NCBI GenBank assembly: GCA_009778575.1
Contig: WRJJ01000003.1
Location: 1-64,000 of the forward strand
Source of the DNA: Methanomassiliicoccaceae archaeon
Lineage (GTDB): Archaea; Thermoplasmatota; Thermoplasmata; Methanomassiliicoccales; Methanomethylophilaceae
Direction: 5' to 3'
DNA: 64,000 nt
Made by a program: the position numbers and the translations under genes. Below the pieces are notes generated by a model. The model was not told where the DNA came from and did not search any database. It worked only from the letters and a program-made list of their open reading frames with translations. Below, piece after piece: positions 35,063-43,866 of this stretch; positions within the stretch are counted from its first letter, which is position 1, and each line of letters starts with the position of its first letter.

Positions 35063-36283
35063 TCAGACGCACAATTTATAGAACAATGACGCAAAGACCT
35101 TTGCGTCGGTCACGATGTTGTCTATGACCACATACTCGTTCGGGCCGTGGAGGGTCCCGCCGCCGTATTCCCACACATATGCATCGTATCCTTCTTTCCT
35201 GAAGAAGTTCGCGCATGTCGCACCGCCCACCCCGACCGGTCTCGGCTTTTTTCCTGTGACCGACTCTATGGACTCCATCAGTGAGTTGAAGACCGCCCCC
35301 TCCGTGGACGACACTTTGCCGGAGACGTGCCTTTGTATCTCCCGTATCTCTATCTTCGCTCCGGTCAGGGCCTCATGCTTTTCCGCAATGCGCTTGGCAA
35401 CTGCCAATGCCTCATCCTGATGATATTCCGGCACCATCCTTATGTCCATGGAGAATTCGAAGTTCCCCGGGATCGTGTTCACATTCATCACTGTGCCAGT
35501 GCACTTTGTGGGCTCGAACGTGGACACTTTTGGAACAAACATCTTATTCTCGTTGGGGAACTCCTTCTTGAACTCGGACATCAGGTCCGCAAGGAACTCC
35601 GTGCCTGCCTTGAATGCGTTCACACCTTTCTCCGGCGTCGACGCGTGCGTGGACTTTCCGGTCACGTTGAACTGGAGCCATATCAGATTCTTCTCCGCCA
35701 CGTCGACCAGGTCCCCCTCCGGGGTTCCCCAGTCAGGCACGATGAACACATCGTCTTCGGAGAAGTACCCATTCTTGATCACATGCTCGATGCCCATTTT
35801 GCTCGATGTCTCTTCGTCGGCGACGTAAGCTATGCCTATGGACATCTTCGACAGCATCTCTTTCGGAATGAACTTGGAGGCGAACATGGAGGATATCACC
35901 GCTTGACCGTTGTCTTCCGTGCCGCGCCCGTATATCTTTCCATCCCTGACCACCGGCTCAAAGGGATCGGTGTCCCAATCCTGAAGGTCATCCGCTGGAA
36001 CAGTGTCAATGTGCGCCACGATCCATACTGTTCCTTTCCCTTTGCCGTTCTTCCTGGCGAGTATGTTGGGCCTTATGACGCCCGGGTCATGGTCGTCCTG
36101 CGCATCTACCCTTATGATGCTGTCATAGCCTTCCAGGTAACCTGTGAGCATGTCTGCCCTCCTGCCTTCGCCGACCCCTCCGTTCACCGGAGCAAGGGCG
36201 GGAATGCGTATCATCTCCGACATCACCCTGACCATGTCATCTCTGGACCCTTCTATCTTCTCGAGGATCTGCTCCAGTTCCAT
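35063..36283 (-). CDS. M20-family metallopeptidase (DapE/ArgE-like)
   Basis: 406 residues from ATG 36283 (MELEQILEKIEGS); a longer start at 36307 adds eight residues. Metal motifs: VAHIDTVPADD (His and catalytic Asp), GRGTEDNGQA (bridging Asp), ADEETSSKMG (general base Glu and ligand), and HGPNEYV near the end (His). Dimerisation-domain segment NTIPGNFEFSMDIR is present. The family includes succinyl-diaminopimelate desuccinylase, acetylornithine deacetylase and dipeptidases; the substrate cannot be fixed from sequence. Confidence 0.88.
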   Translation of the reverse strand: MELEQILEKIEGSRDDMVRVMSEMIRIPALAPVNGGVGEGRRADMLTGYLEGYDSIIRVDAQDDHDPGVIRPNILARKNGKGKGTVWIVAHIDTVPADDLQDWDTDPFEPVVRDGKIYGRGTEDNGQAVISSMFASKFIPKEMLSKMSIGIAYVADEETSSKMGIEHVIKNGYFSEDDVFIVPDWGTPEGDLVDVAEKNLIWLQFNVTGKSTHASTPEKGVNAFKAGTEFLADLMSEFKKEFPNENKMFVPKVSTFEPTKCTGTVMNVNTIPGNFEFSMDIRMVPEYHQDEALAVAKRIAEKHEALTGAKIEIREIQRHVSGKVSSTEGAVFNSLMESIESVTGKKPRPVGVGGATCANFFRKEGYDAYVWEYGGGTLHGPNEYVVIDNIVTDAKVFASLFYKLCV

Positions 36284-36384
36284 GTTCATGAATAGGCGGG
36301 AAGCCATAATATTCTTACTGTTGTTGGATGGGGACGGCCCCTAGCAGGCTGTCCCCGCTCTCATCAAAGTAAATGATGTGTGCA

Positions 36385-37650
36385 TCAATCCTTCAAACAG
36401 CCTATCGGCACAACGTATACGCCGTCACTGCGTCTGTATCCGAACTCCGTTGCCGTAAGCACCATAAGGAATGACGGTTCGCCCATCTTTTCCGTGTTCA
36501 CCTTATTTCTGAATTTCTTAAGGCTCTCGGCCGCTTTGTCTATTTCTCCGGCCCCCATCTTTATCTCCGCGGCACCCCACCTTCCATCATATAGATTCAC
36601 GACGGCATCCACTTCAAGGCCGCTTCCGTCATGGTAATGATAAACTTCGCCATCCAGCGCCTGAGCGTATACCCTGAGGTCCCTGACACATAATGATTCG
36701 AATAACAGGCCGAATGTGGTGAAGTCCTTGAACAGACCTTCCGGCGATATATTCAGTACGGCGGCCGCGATCGAAGGATCTACAAAGTGAAGTTTCGGAG
36801 ATGTCCGCTGAGCGGTCTTGGGACGAATGGAGGGGCCCCACGCCGGCTGCTCCTCTATCACAAATATCCGCCGTAGCGCATTCATGTATGCCGCTATCGT
36901 TCTGTCGGATACCGCGCCGTCCGCATCGTCCCCCGCTATATCGTCCACGATCGTCTTCATTTTTGCCATTGATGATGTGTTCCTAGCCAACGAACGCATC
37001 AGCCTTCGTACTCGCTTCGGATTCTTTTCCACACCGTCAACGCGCGATATGTCAGCGTTTATCACCATTTCCACATAGTCGCGCACGTGCCGTAAAGAGG
37101 ATGGGCCGCCGTCTATGACCGATGCCGGCCACCCTCCCCTTACCAATGCGTATGCGAGTTTTTCGACCGATAGCGGTGATATCCCTCTTATGTCGCCGCC
37201 GTTGAAAAGTGATGCCAACGAAATGTCGCCGTTGGACTCCAACGATTCGAACAGCGTCATTGGGCGCAGCAGCATCCTTGAGAATCTTCCTGTGCCGGTG
37301 TGCATTGTCGCATTATCGAGCGATACCGCTGAACCCGTCAGTATGAACTGTCCGGGTATTCCGCGCTGATCTACCTCAAAACGTACGCCGTCCCACAGAA
37401 GAGGTATTGTCTGCCATTCGTCAATGAGGCGCGGTGTGTCCCCCTTGAGCAGAATATCGGGTGCGATCTCCGCGGCTTGGAGGTAATCCTTCCTCTTTCT
37501 GACATCCTGAAGATATATCGTGCTTGCCGCCCGTTCTGCGGCTGTTCTCGTTTTGCCGCACCATTTGGGCCCTTCGATAAGCACCGCACCGGTTGTTCTG
37601 AGAGCGGTCTCCAGTTCCTTGTCCGCTATCCTACTGAGATAATGGCCCAT
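36385..37650 (-). CDS. DUF4143/AAA_14-type ATPase, second copy
   Basis: 421 residues, clearly paralogous to the gene at 15915-17186: Walker A GPKWCGKT, LIDEWQTIPLLWDGVRFEVD, FILTGS, and the C-terminal GLEVDAVVNLYDGRWGAAEI with KMGAGE. Both end VYVVPIGCLxD. The start MGHYLSRIADKELETAL at 37650 is supported by alignment to the paralogue. It stands alone, with a 23-bp-period direct repeat upstream. Role unknown; the nuclease-like C-terminus suggests nucleic acid transactions. Confidence 0.82.
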   Translation of the reverse strand: MGHYLSRIADKELETALRTTGAVLIEGPKWCGKTRTAAERAASTIYLQDVRKRKDYLQAAEIAPDILLKGDTPRLIDEWQTIPLLWDGVRFEVDQRGIPGQFILTGSAVSLDNATMHTGTGRFSRMLLRPMTLFESLESNGDISLASLFNGGDIRGISPLSVEKLAYALVRGGWPASVIDGGPSSLRHVRDYVEMVINADISRVDGVEKNPKRVRRLMRSLARNTSSMAKMKTIVDDIAGDDADGAVSDRTIAAYMNALRRIFVIEEQPAWGPSIRPKTAQRTSPKLHFVDPSIAAAVLNISPEGLFKDFTTFGLLFESLCVRDLRVYAQALDGEVYHYHDGSGLEVDAVVNLYDGRWGAAEIKMGAGEIDKAAESLKKFRNKVNTEKMGEPSFLMVLTATEFGYRRSDGVYVVPIGCLKD

Positions 37651-37707
37651 ATTTCTCAGATGACCTTGAGATATATTAATCTATTCTGGATTATTGTAAA
37701 ATTTCGT

Positions 37708-37745
37708 GTTTTGATTCATTTTCACTTCGGGTTTTGATTCATTTT
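37708..37745 (-). repeat. 23-bp-period direct repeat upstream of the second DUF4143 gene
   Basis: GTTTTGATTCATTTT occurs at 37708-37722 and again at 37731-37745, 23 bp apart; the intervening eight bases differ from what follows copy 2. It lies 58 bp upstream of the ATPase start. In gene orientation the unit reads AAAATGAATCAAAAC, sharing only an AAATGAA core with the repeat upstream of the other DUF4143 gene. Confidence 0.85.
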
Positions 37746-37849
37746 TCCCGGCTCTGAAAATGTGTGTTGAGATCATAAACAACGCACTTTGAGGCAAGAT
37801 GAACAAAAAAATAGGATTAGTTAAAGGGTTTAGATAACAGAGAATACGC

Positions 37850-39031
37850 TTATTCTCTGCGGACTATCATCGTTACGGCGTTCCCTCCGCCCAGGCAGAG
37901 CGTGCAGAGGCCCGTTTCCTTCTGGCGGTCCTGCATCGCATAGACCAGCGTTGTCAGGACGCGTGCGCCGGAGCAGCCGATGGGGTGTCCCAGAGCTATC
38001 GCCCCGCCGTTCACGTTGAATTTGTCGTCGGGTATGTTGAACGCTTTCTTTACGGCGCAGGAAGCGGTCGCAAAGGCCTCATTGTGCTCGAACAGATCGA
38101 TGTCGTCTATCTTCATGCCCGCTTTCTTGAGAACGTGCTCGGTGGTCGGTATAGGTGCTTCCATGATAAGTTCTGGCGCCACTCCCCTCTCTCCGTATGC
38201 CACAATGCTTGCCATCGGCTTAAGACCGCGCTCTTCCGCCCATGACCTTGATGCCACGATCACCGCTGCGGCTCCGTCGCTCAGCTGGGAAGAGTTGCCC
38301 GCGGTCACGACGCCGCCTTCTTTCTTGAACACCGGCCTGAGGCCGGACAGCGATTCCAATGTGGTGTCTGCCCTTACTCCCTCGTCGACCTCAAAGACAG
38401 TGTCCCCTTTCTTCGATTTTATCACAAACGGCACGATCTCATTCTTGAGTTTGCCTGCCGCCTGTGCCGCTGCCGCCTTGACATTGCTGTCCACTGCCAT
38501 CTGGTCGGCGTCCTGCCTTGTGACGCCGAACCTCTCCGCAACTATCTCGCCGGTGGTTCCCATGTGCTGGTTATTGAAGATGTCCCACAGACCGTCATGC
38601 ACCATGGTGTCCGTAAGGACCTTGTCGTTCATGGTGAATCCCCATCTGGCACCGTCAAGGTAGTAGGGGATGTTGCTCATGCTCTCCATCCCGCCCGCGG
38701 CGATCACATTGTATTCGCCTGCCTTGATGGCATCTGCCGCGTTCATCACCGACTTCAGGCCGGATCCGCAGACATCATTCACCGTATACGAGCCTACCTC
38801 GTACGGGATCCCCGCTCCGACCGCAGACTGCCTTGCGGGGTTCTGCCCGAGGCCCGTCGAAATGACGTTGCCCATGATGCACTCCTCGATGTCAGTGGGT
38901 GCAAGGCCTGCCCTTTTGACCGCCCCGCTAATAGCCGTTGCACCGAGTTCGGTCACTTTTATGCCGCTTAACGCTTTTCCGTATTTCCCTATCGCGGTCC
39001 TTGCCGCGCTGAGTATAACAATTTCTTCCAT
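37850..39031 (-). CDS. Acetyl-CoA C-acetyltransferase (thiolase)
   Basis: 393 residues. The nucleophilic Cys88 lies in NDVCGSGLKSV, the general base region in NEAFA and GHPIGCSGARV, and the second Cys in LCTLCLGGGNAV. Length and motifs match bacterial-type AtoB/PhaA enzymes that condense two acetyl-CoA. In archaea the reaction feeds the mevalonate pathway to isoprenoid lipids; the HMG-CoA synthase usually coupled to archaeal thiolase is not adjacent. A strong Shine-Dalgarno (GGGAGGT) precedes the start. The gap 37651-37849 to the ATPase gene holds only the promoter repeats. Confidence 0.92.
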   Translation of the reverse strand: MEEIVILSAARTAIGKYGKALSGIKVTELGATAISGAVKRAGLAPTDIEECIMGNVISTGLGQNPARQSAVGAGIPYEVGSYTVNDVCGSGLKSVMNAADAIKAGEYNVIAAGGMESMSNIPYYLDGARWGFTMNDKVLTDTMVHDGLWDIFNNQHMGTTGEIVAERFGVTRQDADQMAVDSNVKAAAAQAAGKLKNEIVPFVIKSKKGDTVFEVDEGVRADTTLESLSGLRPVFKKEGGVVTAGNSSQLSDGAAAVIVASRSWAEERGLKPMASIVAYGERGVAPELIMEAPIPTTEHVLKKAGMKIDDIDLFEHNEAFATASCAVKKAFNIPDDKFNVNGGAIALGHPIGCSGARVLTTLVYAMQDRQKETGLCTLCLGGGNAVTMIVRRE

Positions 39032-39092
39032 AGATGTACCTCCCTGAAATATGGGCGTAAGTGTGAACTTGAGTATATATTGGTGTCGGTGT

Positions 39093-40415
39093 TCAAATAC
39101 GTCTATTGACGAACTCTACGGGTTGTTCCGCCCCCATCCTTTTCAGAGGTTTCGACAAATGCCTCCTGGCCGCGGTCGGCGGTTCATACCACCCCTCCCT
39201 TACCCACTGCACCGCTTTCTTTAATTCGGGGCCGTCCGCGGACGTGCGGCATCTCCTGCACCGGTACCCTTTGCCTTTCCCGACGGACTCCATGGTCCTT
39301 CCGCATCCTTGACACAACGGATTCGAGATCTTCTCGTATCTTTCGGCCGCTTTTATCACATGTACCTTCTCCGCGTTGAGGGTCCTCGGTTCCTCTCGAA
39401 GCTCGCCTATCACGCCGATGTCGTCCCCCTCCGACAGGTTGTCAAAAAGAAGACGGAATTCCTTTGACGGTTCATAGGCCCCGACGGTCACTCTTCCGAA
39501 CCTCGTGTCGATGTCTGTAAGAACATGCCCGCCCGTGATGCGGGAGCTTTTGACCACCTTCCCCCGTACGTAATAGGAACGGCCCGGGACCAATTCTTTC
39601 GGATGGCGGATGACGTGGTCATCCGTCCCCTGATTCGTGAGGAACAGCATCCACCTCTCAAGCTGCTCGCACCTGATGATATCCTTCCCCCTCATAAGAT
39701 CCAGACGGTCCTCTCCGCGGAGGCCGTACATGACGGGGCAGGGCGTTGCCGGGACCATCGCCACCTTTTGGGCCCTTTCCTCCCAGCTGTTGAATGTGGA
39801 CGGCAGCGAGACATCCGCTTCCCTTATTGATAGAGGTTCATAAACACGCTCGGTCCCCCATCTTTCCTTCGGCCTGTATGTGATGATCTCCAGCGTGCTG
39901 TCCCTCGGTCTCCAGGCCATGCCGCATGTGGCCCCGATTATGCCGCGGCCGCACCCTTTCTCATATTTGACGGCACCGATCCGTTGTATCTCGTCCTCGG
40001 CGGCACTCTTTTCCAATATGTTCCTGACCCCTCCCCAATACATCGATTGAGAAGGTTTTTTTCTGCTCACCACCAGCCCCGGATCCGAACCGGGCTCACT
40101 GTATCTTTCAATGAGCGGGGCCACCTTTTGTATGATATAATTTTCATCTGGCTCATATTCGGTTGCGTTACTGAAACAGAAGATGTCTCTGCCGGAGATG
40201 TTGCCGATGTGCACCCTCTCTCCCGAGCCTTTCCCGAACCTCATTACCAAAGAACCGTTGCCCCTGGTCTTCCAAGGGACCGCTGGATTCAGCCTTACAA
40301 GACGCGGATATCCTATCATATCCATTTCTTTGCACAGCTCGGATATCATCTCCGTGGCGAGGAATGTTGTGCAATTGCCGCTGACGGAGTCTGTGTCGTC
40401 GACCGCAACATACAT
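39093..40415 (-). CDS. tiaS: tRNA(Ile2) 2-agmatinylcytidine synthetase TiaS
   Basis: 440 residues starting MYVAVDDTDSVSGNCTTFLA, the hallmark DDTD motif. Other TiaS features: VRLNPAVPWKTRGNG, GCGRGIIGATCGMAW, an OB-fold (about 270-345) and a C-terminal zinc ribbon, CQGCGRTMESVGKGKGYRCR, followed by RC. It attaches agmatine to C34 of the AUA-reading tRNA(Ile), essential in archaea. Its neighbour (40429) follows upstream on the same strand with 13 bp between, so cotranscription is likely. Confidence 0.95.
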   Translation of the reverse strand: MYVAVDDTDSVSGNCTTFLATEMISELCKEMDMIGYPRLVRLNPAVPWKTRGNGSLVMRFGKGSGERVHIGNISGRDIFCFSNATEYEPDENYIIQKVAPLIERYSEPGSDPGLVVSRKKPSQSMYWGGVRNILEKSAAEDEIQRIGAVKYEKGCGRGIIGATCGMAWRPRDSTLEIITYRPKERWGTERVYEPLSIREADVSLPSTFNSWEERAQKVAMVPATPCPVMYGLRGEDRLDLMRGKDIIRCEQLERWMLFLTNQGTDDHVIRHPKELVPGRSYYVRGKVVKSSRITGGHVLTDIDTRFGRVTVGAYEPSKEFRLLFDNLSEGDDIGVIGELREEPRTLNAEKVHVIKAAERYEKISNPLCQGCGRTMESVGKGKGYRCRRCRTSADGPELKKAVQWVREGWYEPPTAARRHLSKPLKRMGAEQPVEFVNRRI

Positions 40416-40428
40416 GCTTGGTCATCCA

Positions 40429-40746
40429 TTAATTGTGATATAATTCATTCTGATGCATCAAACGTATCGAATTGATGAAGAACATGCCGCCGTCATCGGA
40501 GAACCCGCCGTTTATGGAGTATATCCCATACTCCACGGGCTCGGTCCGAGTGAAACATCTTATCTTTCCGCCGCCGGTATCCTCAAAGGAGAAACTGTAG
40601 CCGCTCTGTGTGGACCTTATGTCATAAGCTATGCCGATGATGTCCTCATCTTCCGTTCCCGGCTCATCCCCATTGACAAAGACCATCATCAGAATGATGA
40701 CCGACACAGATATGCATAGTAGGGAATAACGATCCGATATCTTCAT
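40429..40746 (-). CDS. Small secreted or membrane-anchored OB-fold-like protein
   Basis: 105 residues. A hydrophobic N-terminal segment (about 7-25, YSLLCISVSVIILMMVFV) acts as signal or anchor. The rest resembles a small OB-fold: IIGIAYDIRSTQSGYSFSFE followed by DTGGGKIRCFT. Similar short OB proteins occur in secreted nucleic-acid-binding contexts, but the assignment is tentative. It sits just upstream of tiaS, on the left side of the putative origin. Confidence 0.55.
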   Translation of the reverse strand: MKISDRYSLLCISVSVIILMMVFVNGDEPGTEDEDIIGIAYDIRSTQSGYSFSFEDTGGGKIRCFTRTEPVEYGIYSINGGFSDDGGMFFINSIRLMHQNELYHN

Positions 40747-40811
40747 ACCCCGTCGATCTTCTCGTTTGAATTAATAATGCGAAAGCTACAATTATACTAT
40801 CTCTCCGGATA

Positions 40812-40839
40812 CTCCCCCGCCCCCCTATTTCCAGTGGAA
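40812..40839 (-). promoter_or_regulatory. ORB-like origin recognition box 1
   Basis: On the minus strand: a TTCCACTGGAAA dyad followed by TAGGGGGGCGGGGGAG. The dyad plus downstream G-string is the layout of archaeal origin recognition boxes bound by Orc1/Cdc6. It matches the second element (42396-42423) at 24 of 28 positions, in the opposite orientation. The G-string points away from orc1. Confidence 0.65.
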
Positions 40840-40894
40840 CCCATCTAAGGTCCATCAAAGAGAAAGACCATTGAAAAATAGGCGTTCGTTTCTT

Positions 40895-40981
40895 TCAGAA
40901 GAATGTTCCTATTGCCCAAATTAGTGCTATGAATGCCACGATACCGAGTATGCAACCGGCGATAACCAACCATCCTTTCAT
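40895..40981 (-). CDS. Possible 28-residue one-helix membrane peptide
   Basis: ATG at 40981 to TGA at 40895. The product is one hydrophobic helix: KGWLVIAGCILGIVAFIALI, then WAIGTFF. A Shine-Dalgarno-like GGGAGAG precedes the ATG by five bases (minus strand). The composition is far from random for this short length, but such frames can occur by chance and the location inside the putative origin is unusual for a gene. Confidence 0.45.
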   Translation of the reverse strand: MKGWLVIAGCILGIVAFIALIWAIGTFF

Positions 40982-41137
40982 TGAATCTCTCCCTTGAATT
41001 AAGTGATATTATTCTCCATAATATAATCTATCTTATAAAACAGATGTACATCATTCTGCATCGCTGCGGACGGCGAAAAGAAAACCTTATAACACTCCCT
41101 TGGCTATGTATAGGGATGTCGACGGAGTGTTCTGGAA

Positions 41138-42376
41138 ATGAAAGAATCTATATTTGAGAATTCAAAGAAAAAGCGGAGTTTTCTCATAAAGAACAGAGAT
41201 ATCCTTCAGAGCACATACATACCGGATCAGCTTCCTCACAGAGAGAATGAGATAGATAATATCGTTGACATATTGACGCCTTCTCTTTTCAAGAACAAAC
41301 CCTCAAACATACTTATCACAGGTAAGACGGGAACAGGCAAGACCGCAGTTTTGAGCTACATTGGAAAAGAACTGAAGAAAGCGGATCCCGAGGAAGAGAA
41401 CTGCAGCTTCCTTTATGTGAACTGTGAGATCGTCGATAATCCATACGGGATACTCTTCAACATAGCGACTCAGGTTGTTGGAGAAAACAATAATGACATT
41501 CCTTTCACGGGATGGAGTTTAGACAGAGTTCATGATACAATAATCAATTATATTGATAAGAAGAACAAGGTGTTCATTGTTGTATTGGATGAGATAGACA
41601 GGATACTCCAAAAGAACGGTGATGATACGCTGTATTTCCTCACAACGATGAATGAGATACTCAAACAATCCAAAGTATCGATCATCGGCGTTACCAATAA
41701 CGCTAACTTCACGGATTTCCTTAATCCTAAAACTAAAAGCAGGTTAGGTGAGGAGAAGATAGTATTCCCTCCGTATAACGCAAAGCAGCTTCAAGATATC
41801 TTAAAGAAAAGAGCAACGCTTGCATTTGAAGAAGGTGTGTTGGAAGAAGGGGTCATTCCTTATTGTGCGGCATTATCCGCTCAGGACTCGGGGGACGCAA
41901 GAAGAGCATTGGATCTTTTGAGGGTATCCGCGGAGACAGCCGAAAGATATGAAAGCACATCTATAACCGAAGCTCATGTTAATTCCGCAAGGAATAAAAT
42001 AAATAAGAATGCGGTTGAAGAAGTGATAAAGACCCTTACTCCTCAATCAAAAGTTATTCTTAGGTGTATAATCAAGATACATGAGGAAAAAGAGAAAGAC
42101 GTGATCGTAAAGACAGGGGATGTATATTCTTCTTATAAAGAAGTATCAAACATATTGGGAATAACCCCTATCAAAGAGAAGAGGGTAGCGGATCTCATCT
42201 CTGAAATGGATATGTATGGAATAATACATGCAAGGGTCAAATCCTTTGGAAGGAACGGAAGGACGAGAGAGATCGAACTCAATATCGACAAAGATATAAT
42301 TGAATTCGTCAAAAAAGATGAATTGTTCGAACCTCTTCTCAAACATCGGTCGACAAAACAGACGACGCTGTTATGA
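41138..42376 (+). CDS. orc1: Origin-binding initiator Orc1/Cdc6
   Basis: 412 residues. Walker A is GKTGTGKTA (about 62-70), Walker B VFIVVLDEIDR (about 147-157), sensor 1 IGVTNN, sensor 2 in SGDARRALDLL. The C-terminal winged helix (about 300-400) includes the segment GRNGRTREIELNI. It binds ORB elements and loads MCM. Its initiator-specific motif region after Walker A is present. The inverted repeat and TATA-like sequence just before the ATG suggest autoregulation. It ends four bases from the convergent signal peptidase gene. Confidence 0.95.
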   Translation: MKESIFENSKKKRSFLIKNRDILQSTYIPDQLPHRENEIDNIVDILTPSLFKNKPSNILITGKTGTGKTAVLSYIGKELKKADPEEENCSFLYVNCEIVDNPYGILFNIATQVVGENNNDIPFTGWSLDRVHDTIINYIDKKNKVFIVVLDEIDRILQKNGDDTLYFLTTMNEILKQSKVSIIGVTNNANFTDFLNPKTKSRLGEEKIVFPPYNAKQLQDILKKRATLAFEEGVLEEGVIPYCAALSAQDSGDARRALDLLRVSAETAERYESTSITEAHVNSARNKINKNAVEEVIKTLTPQSKVILRCIIKIHEEKEKDVIVKTGDVYSSYKEVSNILGITPIKEKRVADLISEMDMYGIIHARVKSFGRNGRTREIELNIDKDIIEFVKKDELFEPLLKHRSTKQTTLL

Positions 42377-42380
42377 GGCC

Positions 42381-43247
42381 TTATTCCTCTTCTTCTTCCA
42401 GTGGAAATGAGGGGGCGGGGGCGTTCATCTCATTGATCAACTCTTTTCTGTATTTCTTGTAGTATCTTTGATCAAAGAGGAAACTTATCCCCACTAGCAG
42501 GAAAACGATCCCTATTATCGCGGCGGCGAGACTCGGTATGGTGTTCGGGACGGCGTCATCCAGAACGCTTCTCTTCCCATTCAAAAGCATCTTGAATGCT
42601 CCCACCCACGGTACCTCTTTCCATGCAACAGAGTTTATCTGCTCATATGCCACCAGCCCGTTCACCCCGGGTGTGTTGGACGGCTGGTCGAACCCGCTGT
42701 TATTATCCCCCATCGTAATAAATCCGCTATGGGGGAATCTGTCCGCAAGCGTGTTAAGATTCAGAGTGGGGTCATATGATCCATCATATCCCATCTCTTT
42801 CATTGTGAGGGTGCCCGAGAGATTATTGTGATCGTCGCCGCCGGTACACGACCACATATCGGACGGATAATTCGCAAGGCTGGGGGCGCTCCATGTATGG
42901 TCGCCGTTATACTCCAGCCACAATATGGCGCGATGTATGACGGGGTTGAGGGTCTCTCCTCTGCTGTAAATGATCACGTCGCCATAGTCTCCGAATTTTT
43001 GGTATCCCGTCGTGTATCCGTCGACATAAGAACAGATGTCGACCTTGTCCTTGTTTTTAAGAAGGATCACGTCGCCGGTGTCGATGATGCCGATCTGTGA
43101 CTCCTTTCCATGCTGCATGCTCCACGACTCCACTACGGTCTGAGGAGGGTTGACGCCGGAAGAGACGTAGACGCCGATGAACCCTACCGCTATCACTGCA
43201 AAGGCCGCGACGATAACGATGATCGCGTGTTTGGTCTCCTTCTTCAC
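42381..43247 (-). CDS. Signal peptidase I, archaeal/ER type (S26B)
   Basis: 288 residues. Membrane helix 8-29, catalytic Ser43 in ESWSMQ, His105 in NPVIHRAI, and Asp181 in FITMGDNNSGFDQ, i.e. the Ser-His-Asp set of Sec11-type enzymes. A second membrane helix near 236-258 and a poly-glutamate tail close the protein. It removes signal peptides on the outer face of the membrane, for example from the adhesin-like proteins here. The DNA coding for the tail doubles as the second ORB-like element. Confidence 0.9.
   Translation of the reverse strand: MKKETKHAIIVIVAAFAVIAVGFIGVYVSSGVNPPQTVVESWSMQHGKESQIGIIDTGDVILLKNKDKVDICSYVDGYTTGYQKFGDYGDVIIYSRGETLNPVIHRAILWLEYNGDHTWSAPSLANYPSDMWSCTGGDDHNNLSGTLTMKEMGYDGSYDPTLNLNTLADRFPHSGFITMGDNNSGFDQPSNTPGVNGLVAYEQINSVAWKEVPWVGAFKMLLNGKRSVLDDAVPNTIPSLAAAIIGIVFLLVGISFLFDQRYYKKYRKELINEMNAPAPSFPLEEEEE
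42396..42423 (+). promoter_or_regulatory. ORB-like origin recognition box 2 (inside the signal peptidase 3' end)
   Basis: A TTCCAGTGGAAA dyad followed by TGAGGGGGCGGGGGCG, on the plus strand, opposite in direction to box 1 and 1.57 kb away. It lies within the codons for the end of signal peptidase (NAPAPSFPLEEEEE). Similarity to box 1 over the dyad and the unusual G-string makes chance unlikely, although the coding constraint is shared by only one of the two. Confidence 0.6.
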
Positions 43248-43320
43248 GACCAGGGTTATGCATACTGATTATTTTATTTAATGCCCTAAAACAATTATAT
43301 GGACAATATTATTCAGATGC

Positions 43321-43776
43321 ATGGACAGACCCTCGAATGATGAGTATTTCATGAGCATGGCCGAGCTGGTATCTCAAAGGTCGACGTGTGTCAGGAGGAG
43401 AGTGGGGGCGGTCATCGTGAAGGATAAGCATATACTCTCCACGGGATACAACGGATCGCCGAAAGGCACGCGGCACTGCGAGGAGCTCGGATGTCTCAGG
43501 GAGCAGCTGAATATACCGTCTGGGACAAGGCATGAACTGTGCAGAGGGGTCCATGCGGAACAGAACGCGGTGGCTCAGGCGGCGTATTTCGGAGTAAGCG
43601 TGAAGGATGCCACCATCTACACGACCACATTCCCATGCTCAATGTGCACAAAGATACTGATCAACTCCGGTATAGTCGAAGTGGTCTACACCACTGGGTA
43701 TGCGGATGATCTGTCAAAGGACCTGCTTGCGGAGACAAAGATAAAGGTCCGCTGTTTTCCCGAAGAGACCAAATGA
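43321..43776 (+). CDS. Deoxycytidylate (dCMP) deaminase, ComE-type
   Basis: 151 residues. Zinc/catalytic motifs: HAE at 78-80 (GVHAEQNAV) and PCSMC at 105-109, with an extra Cys/His set in RHCEELGC (about 51-58) typical of dCMP deaminases. It converts dCMP to dUMP for thymidylate synthesis. [16 protein letters not shown] and [14 protein letters not shown] are canonical. It diverges from signal peptidase. Confidence 0.93.
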   Translation: MDRPSNDEYFMSMAELVSQRSTCVRRRVGAVIVKDKHILSTGYNGSPKGTRHCEELGCLREQLNIPSGTRHELCRGVHAEQNAVAQAAYFGVSVKDATIYTTTFPCSMCTKILINSGIVEVVYTTGYADDLSKDLLAETKIKVRCFPEETK

Positions 43777-43866
43777 TCCCCTATTCAGGGGACCTTTGGC
43801 CCGACAATTACACTTAAGTATGCCCATTCAATACCACTGCTTGACAAAAAGGTCGGGGAGTGTAAA

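Larger units (their letters stand above)
40747..41137. other. Putative replication origin region beside orc1/cdc6
   Basis: This 390-bp intergenic region holds one ORB-like element (40812-40839), an AT-rich tract (about 40995-41045) suitable as an unwinding element, a short one-helix peptide frame (40895-40981) and, against the orc1 start, an 8-bp inverted repeat (41091-41098 with 41124-41131, AACACTCC/GGAGTGTT) overlapping a TATA-like CTTATAAC. The matching second ORB lies beyond orc1 at 42396-42421. Archaeal origins normally adjoin orc1/cdc6 and carry inverted ORBs. Confidence 0.6.
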
